NCBI GenBank assembly: GCA_050633365.1
Contig: JBOEGJ010000011.1
Location: forward strand, 182,749-246,748
DNA: 64,000 nucleotides
Direction: 5' to 3'
From: Pseudomaricurvus sp050633365
GTDB taxonomy: Bacteria; Pseudomonadota; Gammaproteobacteria; Pseudomonadales; Cellvibrionaceae
Each line of letters starts with the position of its first letter. The stretch's first letter is position 1. Shown piece after piece: positions 25,900 to 35,460 of the stretch. A program made the translations under genes and the position numbers. The notes below the pieces were generated by a model, which did no database searches, had not been told where the DNA came from, and saw only the letters and a program-made list of their open reading frames with translations.

Positions 25900-26787
25900 T
25901 TAACCGTAGAGCCCTGAGGAAAGATAGCGATCACCGCGATCACAAATAATGGCAACAATAACCGCGTTTTCAACAGTTTCGCTGAGTCGCAAAGCTCCCG
26001 CGACAGCGCCACCGCTAGAGACCCCGCAAAAGATACCTTCATTTCTGGCCAGCGCACGCATGGTTTCTTCGGCTTCCGTTTGTCCCATGTTAATCACTCG
26101 ATCAACGCGAGTCTCATCAAAAATACTGGGCAAATAAGCCTTGGGCCACCGGCGAATACCCGGTATCGCTGCCCCTTCTTCGGGCTGCAGCCCAACAATT
26201 TCAATATCGGGATTTTGTTCCTTCAGGTATTGAGACGTCCCCATGATGGTGCCTGTAGTTCCCATGGAGCTGACAAAATGGGTAATCTTACCTTGGCTTT
26301 GCTGCCAAATTTCCGGCCCCGTCGAATGATAGTGCGCGAGCGGGTTATCGCCATTGGCAAATTGATCAAGCACGATGCCATCGCCCCGAGCTTGCATAGT
26401 TTGCGCCAAATCACGTGCGCCCTCCATGCCCTGATCCTTGGTCACTAGGATCAGTTCAGCGCCGTAGGCCGCCATCGCGTCTTTGCGCTCTTGGGTGCTG
26501 TTATCCGGCATAATAAGAACCATTCGATACCCTTTGATAGCCGCAGCCATCGCCAGTGCTATACCGGTATTGCCGCTAGTAGCTTCAATCAGAGTGTCTC
26601 CGGGCTTGATGTCACCGCGAGATTCCGCACGGTTGATCATCGATAGTGCCGGGCGATCTTTAACAGACCCTGCAGGATTGTTACCTTCAAGCTTTACCAA
26701 GATTGTGTTGCTGCTATTGCCCGGCAGACGCTGCAAGCGGACTAGAGGAGTATTGCCAATGCAAGACTCAATGGTGGGGTAATCCAT
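25900..26787 (-). CDS. cysM: Cysteine synthase B (O-acetylserine sulfhydrylase CysM)
   Basis: PLP enzyme that makes cysteine from O-acetylserine and sulfide or thiosulfate. It is 295 residues. The Schiff-base lysine is K43 in NPAGSVKDR, the PLP phosphate loop is EATSGNTGIALA, and the C-terminal GVSSGGAV motif is present. It is first in the minus-strand unit cysM-rlmD-relA-mazG and divergent from the BarA/GacS kinase gene, an arrangement well known in Pseudomonas. Confidence 0.95.
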   Translation of the reverse strand: MDYPTIESCIGNTPLVRLQRLPGNSSNTILVKLEGNNPAGSVKDRPALSMINRAESRGDIKPGDTLIEATSGNTGIALAMAAAIKGYRMVLIMPDNSTQERKDAMAAYGAELILVTKDQGMEGARDLAQTMQARGDGIVLDQFANGDNPLAHYHSTGPEIWQQSQGKITHFVSSMGTTGTIMGTSQYLKEQNPDIEIVGLQPEEGAAIPGIRRWPKAYLPSIFDETRVDRVINMGQTEAEETMRALARNEGIFCGVSSGGAVAGALRLSETVENAVIVAIICDRGDRYLSSGLYG

Positions 26788-27093
26788 AATATTTCAAACC
26801 AGTTGGCGGTTTCGTGAGGCTTATCGCGAGAAGCGTCTATTTTAGCTTTGTTTGTGGTATGGTGAAACCCGAAATCACTGGTCACGGATTGGCCAGTTAC
26901 AACAATGATTCTTAGGCACCCCGCGCACAGTTATTACTCAAATATGACTATATTTAACCAGCTTTTCTAGAGGACTGGGCCTAACGAAAAAGAATCTTGT
27001 CGATGCAGCCCCAATTAACCTTCTTTTCGTTTACTGAAACCCAGTTTCGCTGCGTCATACAACACAAAAGCTTAACCTTACAGGAGTTAACTG
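26788..27093. other. Divergent promoter region of cysM and the hybrid kinase gene
   Basis: A 306-base intergenic region with no gene. AGGAG at 27081-27085 serves the GTG start at 27094. I could not identify a confident promoter, operator or RNA element. Confidence 0.5.
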
Positions 27094-29877
27094 GTGCGTT
27101 TGCCCATCACATCAAAGAGTCTCGGATTTAAAATTCAGCAACTCAGCGTGCTGCCGGTGCTTATCTGCATCACGTTAATCGCTGTGGGCATCGCGGCAGT
27201 GCAATTGATCGACACCCGAGACTTAGAGCACAAACGCAACGCTATGGCCAACCGTTGGCTCGTAAGCCTAATTCAACACTCTGTTACTACCCTTGAGACT
27301 TCACCGGCCGCGAACGTACATATCAAAGCTAGTTTTGATGACATGTTAGAAATGCCGAACTTGCGAGGGGTTTACCTCTTAGACCAAGAGGGTAAGGCCA
27401 CCCTATCGAGAGGTCAGCGCCTTTCTATCGATCTCGCCCCCTACCTCGACGACAGTTTTCGTCACTGGGGCTCAGCAGAGAATTATTACTATTCAGCTCC
27501 GATCGTCGACAACCAACAGTCCGGAGCTGCGGTTCACAGAGGATGGCTAGTGATTGCCGTCAACCATGCGGGGCTGACGATCAAACAATACAAAGGCCTA
27601 TCGGTTATTTTAGCAGCGCTGCTCATTGCCTTCACTCTTCTTTCGGCGCTGGCTTGGCGCCTGACTCGATCGATCGAGACGCCGCTTCACGACACACAAA
27701 GAGCACTGCAAGACTTCAGCCGGCAAAAACTCGAAACTCGCGTACCCCTGCGCGGATCGACAGAGCTTCAGGGTATCGCCAACAGCGTTAATGAACTGGG
27801 AGAAAAGCTGCTCAGAGAAAGCAATAGCGTTCGTCAGCAAATTGACCAAGCCACCTCCGAGCTGCAAGAGACTTTAGACACCGTAGAAATCCAGAGTATC
27901 GAGCTAGACCTTGCCCGCAAGCGCGCGGTGGAAGCCAACCGCAGCAAATCGCAGTTTCTTGCCAATACCACCCATGAAATACGCACCCCCATTAATGGGA
28001 TATTGGGATTTACCAGCCTTTTATTAAAAAGCCCGTTAACCACACAACAGCGCGAATACCTGCGCACCATCGCCCATTCCTCTCAGGGCCTGCTGACGAT
28101 TATTAATGACATTCTCGACTTTTCTCGACTCGAAGAAGATCGCCTTACTTTAGACAAGGCACCACTCAACCTGCGACAAGTCATCGAAGAAACGCTTCAA
28201 ATACTCGCCCCTAGCGCCAGCGAAAGCCAATTGTATTTAATTGCCAACAACAGCCCCGATGTTCCCCTGCATTTACAGGGCGACGCGCTGCGAATTAAAC
28301 AGGTGCTCACCAATCTCGTCAGCAATGCCATTAAGTTCTCAGATAACGGCGATGTCGTCGTCCAGACCGAACTCATCTCAAAACACAACAACATCGCTCA
28401 TATCAAAATCAGCGTACAGGATTGCGGCATAGGCGTTAATGCCAATGACAGAGAAACCCTGTTCGAAGCTTTTAGGCAAGCTGATGCCTCAGACAGTCGC
28501 CAGCGCGGCGGCACAGGGCTCGGGTTGGCAATCGCCAAAGGGCTGGTGGAAAAAATGGGCGGCAGTATCGGTATCGATAGCACCGAAAGTGAAGGCAGTA
28601 CTGCATGGTTTACTCTGCCACTTCCCATTCAATATACAGTCTTAGAAGAACCCGGCCTCGCCCTAAAAGGCAAGCGAGCACTATCGCTTATCTCTAATCC
28701 ACTGATTCGAAACCAACTGACTGAGTACTTTGATCTTTGGGGTGTAAGCTGCGATCACATTGACTCCCTCGCGACACTCAACAACCGCTGTACCACGAGC
28801 CGAAGCCACGAATACGACTTAGCCTTGATCATCCCCGATCAAGATGATGACAGCGCCAGCCTGGTAGATTTCATTGACGCCAGCCAGTGCGGTAAGACCT
28901 TTGTCGCGGTTTTACCCGATAGCCCGCTGGCTTACAACGAGACCTTGCAACGCTCAGGCGCGCACACTGTATTTCTGCCACTCTCACACAACCACCTTTA
29001 TCAGGTTCTGTGCGACTCGCTCAGCGGAGAGCAATCGCTTGCTCAAGATAAGCCATCAAACGTTTCCAATAAGGCGGTGATGGTGGTGGATGACAATCCA
29101 GCGAATCTGCAACTGGTCAGTACCTTTTTGACAAATTTGGGCGTCACCGTACACGAAGCTAACAGTGGTATGGAGGCTTTATCGGTGATGGCAAAAACAC
29201 CCATAGACCTTATCTTTATGGATGTTCAAATGCCGCAAATGGATGGCATAGAAACGACCCAGCACATTAGAGAGCGACAAGTCGACGGCAACAGAACGCC
29301 TATTATTGCGCTCACCGCGCACGACATGAGTGACCAGAAAGCAACCTTGCTGCGCGCAGGCATGGATGACTACACCAGCAAACCCGTCAGCGAGGATCAA
29401 CTGGCGCACTTGCTGCAGCAATGGCTAAACATAACTCCAGTACAAACAACACCCGAGATTCAGCGCCTCGCCGACATTCTACCCGACTCCCCCTTCCCCG
29501 CCCACGGCATTATGGATTTGCAAGAAGCCCTGCGTTTAAGCAACGGAAAGAAGGATCTCGCACGAGACATGCTGGCAAAGCTGACGGCGAATCTAGGTGT
29601 TGAAGCGGATGAAATTTCACATTTTTTCCAACAACAAGCTTGGACTGAACTGCAAGAAAAAGTGCATAGATTGTATGGCGGCTGTTGCTATTGCGGCGTC
29701 CCCGAACTGCGCCAAGCCAGCGGCGAACTTGACGCTCTGCTGGTAAAAGGTGATCACACAAATTTACCTAACTCTCTCAACGCCGTATTGAAAGCCATCC
29801 AACGCCTGCGGGAATGGGTCGAGGATCACGATCTCGACATCATTTTTGATATGGAAAACGAAGATTCGACCGCTTAG
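27094..29877 (+). CDS. gacS: BarA/GacS-type hybrid sensor histidine kinase
   Basis: A 927-residue inner-membrane kinase at the top of the Gac/Rsm (BarA/UvrY) cascade, which controls CsrA/RsmA-titrating small RNAs. Domains in order: membrane segment (about 15-37), periplasmic part, second membrane segment (about 168-188), HAMP, HisKA with H294 in NTTHEIRTPINGI, HATPase_c (NAIKFSDNG, GGTGLGLAI), degenerate receiver-like segment (about 525-640), receiver with D710 in IFMDVQMPQMDG, and Hpt with H858 in HRLYGG. This is the full tripartite BarA phosphorelay. The start is GTG, supported by AGGAG. Its cognate GacA/UvrY regulator is not in the window. Confidence 0.94.
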   Translation: MRLPITSKSLGFKIQQLSVLPVLICITLIAVGIAAVQLIDTRDLEHKRNAMANRWLVSLIQHSVTTLETSPAANVHIKASFDDMLEMPNLRGVYLLDQEGKATLSRGQRLSIDLAPYLDDSFRHWGSAENYYYSAPIVDNQQSGAAVHRGWLVIAVNHAGLTIKQYKGLSVILAALLIAFTLLSALAWRLTRSIETPLHDTQRALQDFSRQKLETRVPLRGSTELQGIANSVNELGEKLLRESNSVRQQIDQATSELQETLDTVEIQSIELDLARKRAVEANRSKSQFLANTTHEIRTPINGILGFTSLLLKSPLTTQQREYLRTIAHSSQGLLTIINDILDFSRLEEDRLTLDKAPLNLRQVIEETLQILAPSASESQLYLIANNSPDVPLHLQGDALRIKQVLTNLVSNAIKFSDNGDVVVQTELISKHNNIAHIKISVQDCGIGVNANDRETLFEAFRQADASDSRQRGGTGLGLAIAKGLVEKMGGSIGIDSTESEGSTAWFTLPLPIQYTVLEEPGLALKGKRALSLISNPLIRNQLTEYFDLWGVSCDHIDSLATLNNRCTTSRSHEYDLALIIPDQDDDSASLVDFIDASQCGKTFVAVLPDSPLAYNETLQRSGAHTVFLPLSHNHLYQVLCDSLSGEQSLAQDKPSNVSNKAVMVVDDNPANLQLVSTFLTNLGVTVHEANSGMEALSVMAKTPIDLIFMDVQMPQMDGIETTQHIRERQVDGNRTPIIALTAHDMSDQKATLLRAGMDDYTSKPVSEDQLAHLLQQWLNITPVQTTPEIQRLADILPDSPFPAHGIMDLQEALRLSNGKKDLARDMLAKLTANLGVEADEISHFFQQQAWTELQEKVHRLYGGCCYCGVPELRQASGELDALLVKGDHTNLPNSLNAVLKAIQRLREWVEDHDLDIIFDMENEDSTA

Positions 29878-29935
29878 CCGAGCGCGTCTTTTCAGTGTTG
29901 ATCGACCATCATGACGCGGATGCATCGCATCCACT

Positions 29936-31738
29936 TTATGGTTTAGGCCCCGATTCAGGTTCTCGCTGCTGCTTTTGAACATCCCACAGGCGAGCGTAGT
30001 GACCATGCATTGCCAGCAACTGCTGATGACTTCCCTGCTCGACTACCCTGCCTTGATCCAATACCACGATATTATCGGCATCCACTATCGTCGATAAACG
30101 ATGGGCAATAACCACACTGGTTTGCTGCTGAGAAACCTCTGAGATGGCGGTCAGAATACTCTGTTCACTGTGACTATCGAGAGATGAGGTCGCCTCATCA
30201 AAAACCATAATCGGCGGACGTTTTAAGATCGCCCTAGCAATGGCCACTCGCTGCTTTTCACCGCCCGAAAGCTTGAGACCACGCTCACCAACCACCGTGT
30301 CTGCCCCCTTGGGTAGCTGTTCAATGAAGTCGTCAAGGTGCGCCATCTTGATGGCCTGCCAAACCTCTTGGTCGGTCGCCTCTATGGCGCCATAGCGAAT
30401 ATTTTCGAACAGAGAGGTATTAAAAAGTACCGTATCTTGCGGCACAACACCGATAGCCTCACGCAGAGACTTCTGAGTCACCGAGCGAACATCTTGGCCA
30501 TCGATTAGCACCGTGCCTTCGCTAACGTCATAAAACCGAAACAACAGTTTGGCCAGGGTCGACTTACCCGCACCGCTGCTACCAACGATAGCGACTTTAG
30601 TTTTTGCCGCAATCGAAATATTCACCCCTTGCAAAATACGCCGATCATCTTGGTACTGGAACTGAACATCAGATAATTCAATGGTGCCATCACGAATCTC
30701 TAGCTGATTTGCATCATCGGCATCGACCACCTTTGGTACCACCTCCAACAAGCCAAACATCGCCTCAATATTAGCCATCGACCCTTTCATTTCTCGATAG
30801 ACGAAGCCGAGAAAATTCAGCGGCATGAATATCTGCATCATAAACGCGTTAATCAGTACGAAGTCACCAAGGGTCATAGTTTTCGCCGTCACTTGAAACG
30901 CCGCGAGAACCATTGCCGCGGTCATGGCAGCGGCGATAATAAAGGACTGTCCGCCATTGAGAACAAACAGTGACAAACGGTTCTTTCGTCGCGCTTGCTC
31001 CCAGTTCGACAGCTCTACATCGTAATGATGTGCTTCGTGAGCTTCGTTGGTGAAGTACTTGACCGTTTCATAGTTCATTAAACTATCAATCGATCGTGTA
31101 CTCGAATTCGATTCAGCGCGATTGGCCTCGCGCACATAACGCGTTCGCCACTCTGTCGCGACCACTGAAAAAGTGACATAACAAGCGACCGCCAAAATCA
31201 CAATCAAGGCAAACCAAACGTTATAATTCCACCACAACAATGCCACCACCAAACCAATTTCGAGTAAGGTCGGAACAATGTTAAACACCATAAAACGCAG
31301 CAAAAAACTAATGCCGTTGGTGCCTCGCTCTATGTCACGAGATAAACCACCGGTGCGACGATTCAGGTGAAAATCCAAATCCAGAGCGTGCAAATGCTGA
31401 AACACCTTCAAACCAACACGTCGCATGGCTCGCTCAGTAATACGGCCAAACAACGTATCTCTCAGTTCGCCAAAAAGCACATTAGAAAAACGCACCAAAC
31501 CATAGGCAACCAGCAACGCCAAAGGTACAACGACCGGCGTTGTTGAAGGTGGCGCATCGAGTCCGTCGACAATATCTTTCAAAATAAAGGGCAAACCGAC
31601 ACTGGCCAACTTCGCCATTACCAAACAGCCTACGGCCAATGCCATCCGAGATTTAAACTCAGTTAAGTACGGAATGAGTGATTTCAAGGTGGACCAGTTG
31701 ACATCGCCATAGGCCACGTCGGTTCTCATACTGCGCAT
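29936..31738 (-). CDS. Atm1/HMT1-type ABC exporter, fused permease and ATPase
   Basis: A half-transporter of about 600 residues. The N-terminal six-helix domain (about 25-310) is followed by an ATPase domain with Walker A GSSGAGKST, ABC signature LSGGEKQRVAIARA and Walker B MVFDEATSSLD. The sequence resembles the Atm1/ABCB7 group, whose bacterial members export glutathione conjugates or heavy-metal complexes; the substrate is not known here. The ATG at 31738 is preferred over a TTG at 31750. It converges with the hybrid kinase gene; a small GGATGC-ATC-GCATCC hairpin lies between them at 29918-29932. Confidence 0.9.
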   Translation of the reverse strand: MRSMRTDVAYGDVNWSTLKSLIPYLTEFKSRMALAVGCLVMAKLASVGLPFILKDIVDGLDAPPSTTPVVVPLALLVAYGLVRFSNVLFGELRDTLFGRITERAMRRVGLKVFQHLHALDLDFHLNRRTGGLSRDIERGTNGISFLLRFMVFNIVPTLLEIGLVVALLWWNYNVWFALIVILAVACYVTFSVVATEWRTRYVREANRAESNSSTRSIDSLMNYETVKYFTNEAHEAHHYDVELSNWEQARRKNRLSLFVLNGGQSFIIAAAMTAAMVLAAFQVTAKTMTLGDFVLINAFMMQIFMPLNFLGFVYREMKGSMANIEAMFGLLEVVPKVVDADDANQLEIRDGTIELSDVQFQYQDDRRILQGVNISIAAKTKVAIVGSSGAGKSTLAKLLFRFYDVSEGTVLIDGQDVRSVTQKSLREAIGVVPQDTVLFNTSLFENIRYGAIEATDQEVWQAIKMAHLDDFIEQLPKGADTVVGERGLKLSGGEKQRVAIARAILKRPPIMVFDEATSSLDSHSEQSILTAISEVSQQQTSVVIAHRLSTIVDADNIVVLDQGRVVEQGSHQQLLAMHGHYARLWDVQKQQREPESGPKP

Positions 31739-31947
31739 AATGCTATTCAATACCTAAGATAAACGAATAAGCAGGCCCCGATTAAAGGCGCCCAACAGAA
31801 AAACAAATGTCATTGCTACGCCATTGAATTAACACGTCGAAAAGGTACACATTTCGCGACCGACTAGAATTGAAGCAATGCAACGCGGCACATCATAGAC
31901 CAATGAGCACACTGGAATACAGCACCATAGACTCAATAGTTCTTTAC

Positions 31948-31980
31948 AAGGCTTGTCCCAATAAGCCCTTTTTTTATTGG
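31948..31980 (+). promoter_or_regulatory. Possible transcription attenuator in the leader of the oxidoreductase gene
   Basis: GGCTT (31950-31954) pairs with AAGCC (31963-31967) and is followed by C and seven T residues, the layout of an intrinsic terminator on the plus strand. It lies 65 bases before the start codon at 32042 and is not at the end of any plus-strand gene. CCAATAA (31958-31964) can instead pair with TTATTGG (31974-31980), a mutually exclusive fold. Both stems are short. Confidence 0.35.
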
Positions 31981-32041
31981 CGATGAGCGCTAAGATACCA
32001 TTCGATTTTTCATAAAAATAAGACTCTGAATAGGAAAGCCC

Positions 32042-33343
32042 ATGTCCAGTAGCACTGTCACCAACACCAGCGTCTCACCACTCAACACATCTGTCACACT
32101 GCCTTGCGGCGCCGTGATCCCCAATCGGTTTGGTAAAAGCGCTATGACAGAAGGCTTGGCCGACACCAGCGACAACCCCACCGAGAAGCACCTCAACTTA
32201 TACGGCACTTGGTCCGATGGTGGTTGTGGTCTCCACATCACCGGCAATGTCATGATTGATCGGCGCTACTTAGAGCGCGCTGGCAACGTGGTGCTAGAAG
32301 ATGAGCAAGCCATGCCGATGCTCAAACGCTGGGCTGAAGCAGGCACTCGCAGTGGCAATCAATTATGGATGCAGATCAGCCATCCTGGCAGGCAGTGCCC
32401 AAAGATGGTCAATAGTAGCCCTATGTCGCCCTCCGATGTGCAGCTGGATATGCTGGGCAATTTTGGCAAACCGGTTCCCATGAGCGAAGCCGACATCGAA
32501 GATGTTATCCAGCGTTTCGCCACAACCGCCGCCCTTGCAAAAGAAGCCGGATTTACCGGAGTACAACTGCATTGCGCCCACGGCTATTTAATCAGTCAAT
32601 TTCTGTCGCCAAAAACCAATCAACGCACCGACCAATGGGGCGGCAGTCTGGAAAATCGCGCTCGGCTCGCCCGTCGCAGTGTGCAGGCCGTGCGTGACGC
32701 TGTTGGTCCCGATTTTCCGGTTGCGGTAAAACTCAACTCCGCAGACTTTCAAAAAGGCGGCTTTTCTCTGGAAGATTGCGTCACGGTCGCGCGCTGGCTT
32801 AGCGAAGACAGTATTGATTTGCTGGAAATCTCCGGCGGCACCTACGAGCAACTGAGCCTAATGGGCGTCGAACCAACAGAAGTCCGAGAAAGTACTCGCA
32901 AACGAGAAGCCTATTTCATTGAATACGCTGCCGCCATCAAACAAGCCGCGCAGGTCCCGCTAATGATCACCGGTGGGTTTCGCAGCCGCGCGGTCATGGA
33001 GAGCGTCATTGAAGCCGGAGAAATTGATTTGGTAGGGCTGGCTCGCCCCCTGTGCACGCAGCCTGATTTGCCCCGTCGCCTTATCGAAAAACGCCTTGAT
33101 GTCGCCGATGACTTCGAAAACCGTTTAGTACTTGGCAAAGGCTTTTGGGGCCAGAACAGCCCATTATCCCTAGTCAAAGGCATCAATAACTTTGGCGCAG
33201 TGGGTTTTTACTATTGGCAAATCATACAACTGGCAGACAACAAGCCACCACAAATCTCCCTGGGTGTCTTTAGAGCTTTTATGAGGCATATGAGCAACGA
33301 TATGCGCTTAGCCCTACGCCGCAAGAAACAGGCAAGATCATAG
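32042..33343 (+). CDS. Old Yellow Enzyme-like NADH:flavin oxidoreductase
   Basis: A 433-residue FMN-dependent TIM-barrel enzyme. Typical motifs are QISHPGRQ, the substrate-binding HCAHGYLISQFLSP, the FMN-binding GGSLENRARLARR and ITGGFRSR. No C-terminal FAD/NAD domain or 4Fe-4S cluster as in 2,4-dienoyl-CoA reductase is present. The physiological substrate is unknown; the family reduces activated C=C bonds. Its promoter region is shared with the divergent Atm1-like exporter, and the leader contains a possible attenuator. Confidence 0.9.
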   Translation: MSSSTVTNTSVSPLNTSVTLPCGAVIPNRFGKSAMTEGLADTSDNPTEKHLNLYGTWSDGGCGLHITGNVMIDRRYLERAGNVVLEDEQAMPMLKRWAEAGTRSGNQLWMQISHPGRQCPKMVNSSPMSPSDVQLDMLGNFGKPVPMSEADIEDVIQRFATTAALAKEAGFTGVQLHCAHGYLISQFLSPKTNQRTDQWGGSLENRARLARRSVQAVRDAVGPDFPVAVKLNSADFQKGGFSLEDCVTVARWLSEDSIDLLEISGGTYEQLSLMGVEPTEVRESTRKREAYFIEYAAAIKQAAQVPLMITGGFRSRAVMESVIEAGEIDLVGLARPLCTQPDLPRRLIEKRLDVADDFENRLVLGKGFWGQNSPLSLVKGINNFGAVGFYYWQIIQLADNKPPQISLGVFRAFMRHMSNDMRLALRRKKQARS

Positions 33344-33448
33344 ATCTGCCACGCTGAAAAACGATGGGCTTTGAATTGAATCGCGATACCGCCTCTTGAT
33401 TGTGGTTCAACCAATCCCATCGCTTGCCGGCATTCGACCTAAGTCGCC

Positions 33449-33784
33449 TCACCAATAAACGTCGGGGATATGATTGGTCACCTGCGAAGGAAGCAGCGGC
33501 ATTTTCGCCGGCATTGTGGCCTTCAGCGGATTGTCGCCAGCGCGCTGCGCAATATCAGCCTCGAAGCTACCTTTGAAATAAGGAATTTCGGTCATCTCTT
33601 TGGCGTCGTCGAGCCTGAAAAACATCTGATCGGACTCAGGCGGACACACAAACACCTCTGTCTGGCCCTGAACTTCGGTCACTCCATGCAAAAAGTCCTT
33701 AAATTGCAGATACATTTCCTGATAGCTGTCGCCATCTAAGGTCATTTCACACTCGGTGGTGAATCGGAACGTCATACTTGGCAT
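33449..33784 (-). CDS. Hypothetical protein, 111 residues
   Basis: A small soluble acidic protein of unknown function. It opens with a beta-rich stretch (MTFRFTTECEMTLDGDSYQE), then an aromatic helix (YLQFKDFLHGV), and is unstructured towards the C-terminus. GAGGG is 7 bases before the ATG, and codon use looks like its neighbours, so I regard it as real. It converges with the oxidoreductase gene and is divergent from the globin gene. Confidence 0.65.
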   Translation of the reverse strand: MPSMTFRFTTECEMTLDGDSYQEMYLQFKDFLHGVTEVQGQTEVFVCPPESDQMFFRLDDAKEMTEIPYFKGSFEADIAQRAGDNPLKATMPAKMPLLPSQVTNHIPDVYW

Positions 33785-33815
33785 AGTCCAGCCCTCGAAT
33801 TCGATTGAAAATCAA

Positions 33816-33831
33816 CAAGATTGCGATCTTG
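33816..33831. promoter_or_regulatory. Palindromic site between hypothetical gene and globin gene
   Basis: A perfect inverted repeat, CAAGAT-TGCG-ATCTTG, lies 130 bases upstream of the globin start and 32 bases upstream of the divergent hypothetical gene. The spacing resembles dimeric regulator sites, but it does not match the FNR or NsrR consensus well. The factor is unknown. Confidence 0.35.
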
Positions 33832-33960
33832 CTTTAAGAAGTTTACGCAACGCTCACCCACTCGGCTTAGACCGATTTTCTCTATCTTTTTCTCTGGTTA
33901 TAGATTGCGCTTCTTGAATTTCGAACTAACTTAATAACGAGACTCGAAAAGGAAGACAAG

Positions 33961-34374
33961 ATGAGCATCACCGCCCACCAGATTTCTCTCGTTCAGAACA
34001 GTTTTCGTAAGGTAGAACCTATTGCGGAACAAGCTGCGGAGATTTTCTACAACAAACTCTTTGAATATGATCCTAGCCTAAAACCAATGTTTAAGGGCGA
34101 TATCAAAGAGCAAGGTCGAAAGCTGATGGCAACGCTCAAGGTCGCGGTCAACGGCGCCAGCGACCTCAACAAGTTAGTACCGGTACTTCATCAACTGGCC
34201 GACAGGCATGTTGGCTACGGGGTAAAACCCAAAGACTACACCCCTGTAGGAAATGCTTTGCTGTTCACCTTAAAAACGGGGCTAGGCGACGAATTTACGC
34301 CAGAGCTACGACAAGCCTGGGTAGACACCTTTCGACTTATTGCCACCACGATGAAGCAGCATGCCTATCAATAA
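33961..34374 (+). CDS. Single-domain globin (Vitreoscilla-haemoglobin/flavohaemoglobin type)
   Basis: A 137-residue heme protein with no reductase domain. The likely proximal heme ligand is H83 in LADRHVGYGV. The B10 tyrosine is Y30 in EIFYNKLFE, and an E7 glutamine fits near Q51. Family members bind oxygen or nitric oxide and assist respiration at low oxygen or NO detoxification. GGAAGA is well placed before the ATG. It is an apparently single transcription unit. Confidence 0.93.
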   Translation: MSITAHQISLVQNSFRKVEPIAEQAAEIFYNKLFEYDPSLKPMFKGDIKEQGRKLMATLKVAVNGASDLNKLVPVLHQLADRHVGYGVKPKDYTPVGNALLFTLKTGLGDEFTPELRQAWVDTFRLIATTMKQHAYQ

Positions 34375-34578
34375 CGTGTGATTCAGCCCCACCGCCCTAT
34401 GACGCAAGACCTTCACAAGACAGTACTGTGGTCCTCACGATAGAAATCATCGGTTCAACCTTAGCCCAGAGCTGTTAGAATCCAGCCAAAATTTCTTTTA
34501 TCACAAGTGAGCCTAGACCCGCCTCCCCGCGACGCTAAACGCTCACTTGTCATTACTGCTTGGTTAGGCTTCGTTTCT

Positions 34579-35460
34579 ATGGGTGATCTCTCCTATTTAC
34601 AACTGACGTTAATCGCAGCCATTTTTGTCTGGTCGGGCTTTGTCCGCTCAGGATTGGGTTTTGGTGGCGCGGTTTTATCTCTGCCATTTTTATTGATGGT
34701 CGACAATCAGCCATTGGTCTATCTACCGCTGATATCCGTTCACTTATTGGTGTTCGCCTCCTTGGCTGTGTGGCAAAACCAGCGCAAGATCAATCAGTCT
34801 GGAGACACAACCAATGGCAAAAAGCTCAGCACTGTCGATTGGCGCTATCTAAAAGTTGCCCTCGCTATCATGATTATTCCCAAGCTCATCGGAGTCTTTG
34901 GGTTGATTGTTTTACCCAACACACTATTGAGCGCGATCATCTTCATCATCGTCGCCTTATATTCTTTGACATACATTTTCAATCGTCCTTTCAAGAGTAA
35001 CAATCGCTGGCTTGACGCCTTGTTTCTTATGCTCGGCGGTTACATCAGCGGCACTTCCCTGATTGGGGCGCCGCTGATTATTGCCGTATTCGCCAACCAC
35101 GTTGCCAAACATCAATTGCGCGACACAATGTTTGTCCTCTGGTTTATTCTGGTGAGCATTAAAATGGCGGCGTTCATTGCGGTGGGCATAGACTTACAAC
35201 TGATTCACCACCTGTGGTTACTACCTTGTGCCGGTTTAGGGCACATCATAGGGACGCGCTTGCACGAGCGTCTCGTCGCAGCAGAAACCCCCATATTTTT
35301 CCGCGTCTTAGGCAGCGCCTTGTTGATCATCAGTTTGATCGGACTTTATCAAGGCGTTATAAATCCTGATGCTGCTAGTCAAGGCCCCTCTAATCAAGCC
35401 CCGTCTCATCACAGCGAACTGAATCAAGAGGCATTGAGTCAAGAGGCCCTGGCGCAATGA
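34579..35460 (+). CDS. TauE/SafE-family membrane permease
   Basis: A 293-residue inner-membrane protein with about eight hydrophobic segments. The family's glycine-rich first repeat is seen as GFVRSGLGFGGAVLSLPFLL, and the second repeat as GGYISGTSLIGAPLII. Members are proposed to move sulfite, sulfoacetate or other small organosulfonates; the substrate is not known here. The ATG at 34579 (MGDLSYL) puts the start just before the first membrane helix; the in-frame GTG at 34507 has no ribosome site. A hydrophilic Gln/Ser-rich tail of about 30 residues is unusual. The stop overlaps the next start (ATGA). Confidence 0.87.
   Translation: MGDLSYLQLTLIAAIFVWSGFVRSGLGFGGAVLSLPFLLMVDNQPLVYLPLISVHLLVFASLAVWQNQRKINQSGDTTNGKKLSTVDWRYLKVALAIMIIPKLIGVFGLIVLPNTLLSAIIFIIVALYSLTYIFNRPFKSNNRWLDALFLMLGGYISGTSLIGAPLIIAVFANHVAKHQLRDTMFVLWFILVSIKMAAFIAVGIDLQLIHHLWLLPCAGLGHIIGTRLHERLVAAETPIFFRVLGSALLIISLIGLYQGVINPDAASQGPSNQAPSHHSELNQEALSQEALAQ

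Noticed and set aside
29918..29932. GGATGC-ATC-GCATCC hairpin as shared terminator of the hybrid kinase and ABC exporter genes
   Set aside because: Six-bp stem with no clear T tract on either side; too weak to call.
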